The notes beneath the pieces are model-generated. The model ran no database searches and had not been told where the DNA came from. It was given only the letters and a program-made list of their open reading frames with translations. The position numbers and the translations under genes were made by a program. Of a stretch of 64,000 nucleotides of DNA, positions 61,201-64,000 are shown one piece after another. The number at the start of each line of letters is the position of its first letter. Positions within the stretch are counted from its first letter, which is position 1. Origin of the DNA: Cloeon dipterum (Eukaryota; Arthropoda; Insecta; Ephemeroptera; Baetidae); assembly GCF_949628265.1 (NCBI RefSeq), contig NC_088788.1, positions 16,616,001 through 16,680,000 of the forward strand, written 5' to 3'.

Positions 61201-63103
61201 ATCGAGATTTTAAAGTAAGGATACAGTGCTCGCCGCTTGATTAGCATGCAAACATTTCAGCCGATTATGTCAAAAATTTAGGTGGCAACCTGGGAAATAT
61301 TTCCTAATTTATAGAAGATAGTATATTTGAAGTAAAGTTAAAAATAATTTTTCACAGTTTTTCTGTAATGCTCTACTTTAATAGCTAGATATAAACCTAC
61401 CCAGGAGAAAAATACCGACTCTACAAAGGATGTAAATTATTTTAAATACTTAATTCTTTAATGATTAGGTATTTAACGTATTTAGTTTATTGTTACAACT
61501 CTTTCAAATTTTTAAATATAATTAATCTTGTTAATTGGTGGTCTTGTCACAATTCCAGGTTCTCAGATAAGATAGCTGACTAACACAAATTGACACAGCT
61601 CTTGCAAAACAATTGCAATAAAAAATTGTGTTTATTTCAGCATGTCGTAAAGTGTAAAACACAATTGATGAATTAACGATAACAACGACACCAACATTCT
61701 AAAAGGAAAACTGCAATGATGCTGATTTATAGTTAATGTTGAACTTTTAAACACTTAAATTTTATCGCACGGATTTATCTTACAGAGCTTTAATTCAATA
61801 AATGAAATTCCTTCCGAAATAAAACGTGTCATTTTACTCACCCTGGAGTCGAAGCCAAGGATTTCGTGCGAGATGGACGACGTCCTGCCCGATTGAATCT
61901 CATGCAGGTGCCTGAACATGTTGAGCCTGGCCCTGCCGCGGCCGTTGTCCAGCTGGCCCTGTGTAAGCACGCCGAGCAGCGTCGACTTTCCGGCGTCGGC
62001 ACCGCCCACCACCGCCACCCTGACCTCAATGCTGTGCTGGTCGTCCGGCACCTGGCGGCCCAACGGAAAACGGCGATAAATTACACGCTTTTTCAAGGAC
62101 AATATTCAGCCTGTAAATTAAATTTTTCCTCTGGTTTTAATTTTTGGTTCGTGTAGAGTGAATATTAATTACAAAATTGTTACCTTTCGGACGAGCACTT
62201 CAGCCACCCTGCGCTGATCCTCCTTGTCCCCGAGGAGGCAGTCAGAGACTACTCGCTCCCTCAGCACGGTGGTGGTGGCGCCGAGCTTCTGGGCCATCTG
62301 CCGCAGCGTCTGCAGCGACGCCCGCAGCTCCTTGGCGCTCAACCCTGTCAGCACGCCGCTGTCTTCGACGCCTATCTCGTAGATCGCCTCGCCCTGACCC
62401 TCTCGTAACCGCCACTTCATCTGGAACAAAACGAATGATCCATTTCACAATTTATTCTAATTTTTTTATTATTATTTTGATGTTCCAGTTCTTTATTTTA
62501 AAACTAAGTTTGTTCTTTTAATAGTTAAATCAGAGAAGTGCCACTGGATGAAGCTTCTGAAGATTATTAAATTTAAAAACAAAAATAAACGTCAGATTGG
62601 ATTTTCTGATGCTAACTCGGCGTTAATTTTTATCATCGTGTAATTAGGTTTTTAATTTTATGATATTTGTGGTCTAACTTTAAAGAAACAAATTAAATCA
62701 AAACTTGGCTCTTTCAAATTCTGAAACGCTTTAACAATTTAGATAATCATAAAAATTACTAGCAAAATTGCCAACATTCAATTCTGAAGACATTAATAAT
62801 ATTGTAGCTCGTAAATAATTTAAAACAAGCCATTTTTATTGGTACCTGTGTGACTAGATGTTCGAACCGGAACCTGGATGGGTTGACTAATTTGAGTTTG
62901 TACTCGACGTTGCCCAGCTGGGGCTCCGGGGGCAGCTGGTCTGCGTCGGGCAGCAGCAATTGCTTGTTCTGTGTCTTCTTGTTCTTGTTTCGTGAGCACG
63001 GCTTGAAGCTGGAGCTGCTGCTGCTGCCGCTCTCCCACGAGCTGCCGCCCTCATCTGAGCTCGACCCCGAGCCGGGGTCAAACAACCCCAGGAACGACTC
63101 CAT
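58218..63103 (-). CDS. Gtpbp2: GTP-binding protein 2 (GTPBP1/2 family translational GTPase)
   Basis: Six exons close in frame to 592 aa: 63103-62846, 62420-62184, 62051-61842, 60985-60370, 59061-58874 and 58487-58218. After a Ser-rich N terminus comes the family block [19 protein letters not shown] and [20 protein letters not shown]. The G domain has G1 GGADAGKST, the switch region [21 protein letters not shown]3 DLAGHQKY and G4 TKTD, followed by EF-Tu-like domains 2 and 3 ([39 protein letters not shown]). GTPBP2 works with Pelota-type factors to clear stalled ribosomes in vertebrates. The G1 loop has Ala-Asp-Ala where vertebrate GTPBP2 has Val-Asp-Ser; the Walker Lys and Ser are kept. The 616-base G-domain exon is very GC-rich compared with its introns. 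The ATG lies five bases after an acceptor-like TTGCAG. Confidence 0.95.
59062..60369. other. GTPBP2 intron 4
   Basis: AT-rich intron between the G-domain exon and the domain-2 exon. No nested gene, RNA or repeat was recognised. The next intron downstream, 58488-58873, is likewise empty. Confidence 0.6.
61228..61300 (+). repeat. Dispersed repeat copy 2, in GTPBP2 intron 3
   Basis: Same-orientation copy of the repeat at 52529-52612, lying in the intron 60986-61841. It shares the 22-base identical core and a diverged tail. The remainder of the intron has no recognised feature. Confidence 0.65.
62421..62845. other. GTPBP2 intron 1 (coding)
   Basis: AT-rich intron of 425 bases with standard splice ends; nothing else was seen. 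Confidence 0.7.
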
Positions 63104-64000
63104 ACGACTGCAACACGCGCCAGACGGGGAGATTAGAGAGGAAACGATGTCAGGATGAGGGGTTGAATAAATTCATTAATTTTGACGGGATTTAATTAGT
63201 TTTAATGAATTTAATAAAGACTTGAAAATAAATTTAAACTGTACAAATTTAAGGGTTAAAAAGTAGCACGGAAGTGACAGTGCCAATTTCTTTGCTGTTT
63301 GATTTTTTTAATTAAAAAATTTAAGTTTTTAAATTTTTAGCATCAGTTGCGTTAATTAAAAAACAATTTGTTATTCTACTTGGTTAATAAAAGAATTTCC
63401 TAAAATGTCTTGGATTGTTTTTATTTGTGTTTTGAAAAAATTATTATTTCTCGTTCTCAAGTCTTATCGCTCTGTTTTCCATGATAACGAATTGGTTACT
63501 ATTATTTCCCCTTTAGAAGGAATTTCAAAGCGTCACTATCATTATGACATTTAACCCACTTTGCAGTTGTTAGTCGTGGTGTGCTCGACTGCTCGTCAGC
63601 TGGCCGTAAGGAAAATTGCCTCACGTTGGCGAAAAAGTGAAAGGAGGGGGAGGCAGGCATTTAGTTGAACGAGAGTGCACTAGACCATTCGCACAGCGGC
63701 GGTGAAATAAAAAATCTCACTCAAACCTTTCACTTTCTGTTTCATAACGCGATGGCATAATTCGTATTCTCTTGCATAAATATACAATGAATGAAGTTCT
63801 CAATTAAGTTAAGGATTTAGACAGTTTCAAAGTCAAATTACGTAAAAATTGAGATTCTTTGGATCAAATGAATAGTTTGCAAATTCAACAGGAAGTAGGT
63901 TAAACGAGGAAACGGAAAACTGCGTTTTGATAGTGGTCAAAAACGACTTGGGTTTCAAAAGTTTGCTTAACCAAGATTAAAGGAAGAATTATTCAAAAGT
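63104..64000. other. GTPBP2 upstream region
   Basis: An acceptor-like TGGCGCGTGTTGCAG just before the start codon suggests that a leader exon lies further right. A moderately GC-rich patch at 63.55-63.72 kb is a candidate promoter. No other gene is seen to the window end. Confidence 0.45.

Overview
The window looks like nuclear DNA from an arthropod, most likely an insect. It is AT-rich and full of introns. Its conserved single-copy animal genes have standard GT-AG splice sites, and palindromic TATCGATA (DRE) boxes sit at one promoter as in insects. It also carries a Ty3/Gypsy-type retrotransposon with insect-like domains and several foldback or MITE-like DNA elements. I cannot name the species. 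Exon boundaries were read by eye from splice signals and checked by reading-frame phase, so UTR ends are approximate.

Layout: 1-3585 is the 3' part of a Ty3/Gypsy retrotransposon (gag tail, intact pol, one LTR). 4932-16848 (minus) holds the N-terminal and ARID exons of an ARID5-type chromatin regulator. Its 3' exons are not seen, so the retrotransposon may lie in its intron. 17575-19350 (minus) is ribosomal protein L26. 21308-24823 (minus) is the mitotic phosphatase Cdc25, with two further candidate N-terminal exons at 34.9 and 37.1 kb and a candidate distal leader near 39.0 kb. The long introns between them contain two foldback elements. 39490-41690 is a mosaic bounded by roughly 165-bp inverted repeats. 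It contains decayed fragments, one clearly related to the nucleoporin Aladin. 41879-43399 (plus) is a phosphatidylethanolamine-binding protein. 45646-51496 (minus) is the Golgi glycosyltransferase Mgat2, with candidate upstream leader exons to about 55.1 kb and a hAT-like MITE in an intron. 55836-57873 (plus) is nucleoporin Nup43. 58218-63103 (minus) is the GTPase GTPBP2, which converges on Nup43.

There is no operon-like logic. These are independent housekeeping and cell-cycle genes. The notable points are the alternative Cdc25 promoters, one with paired DREF-type sites; the inverted-repeat element with captured gene fragments; foldback elements in Cdc25 introns; and upstream reading frames in the putative Mgat2 leader. 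Five genes close in frame from start to stop: RpL26 (154 aa), Cdc25 short form (515 aa), PEBP (220 aa), Mgat2 (486 aa), Nup43 (377 aa) and GTPBP2 (592 aa) all do so, while ARID5 is read for 415 codons and left open.
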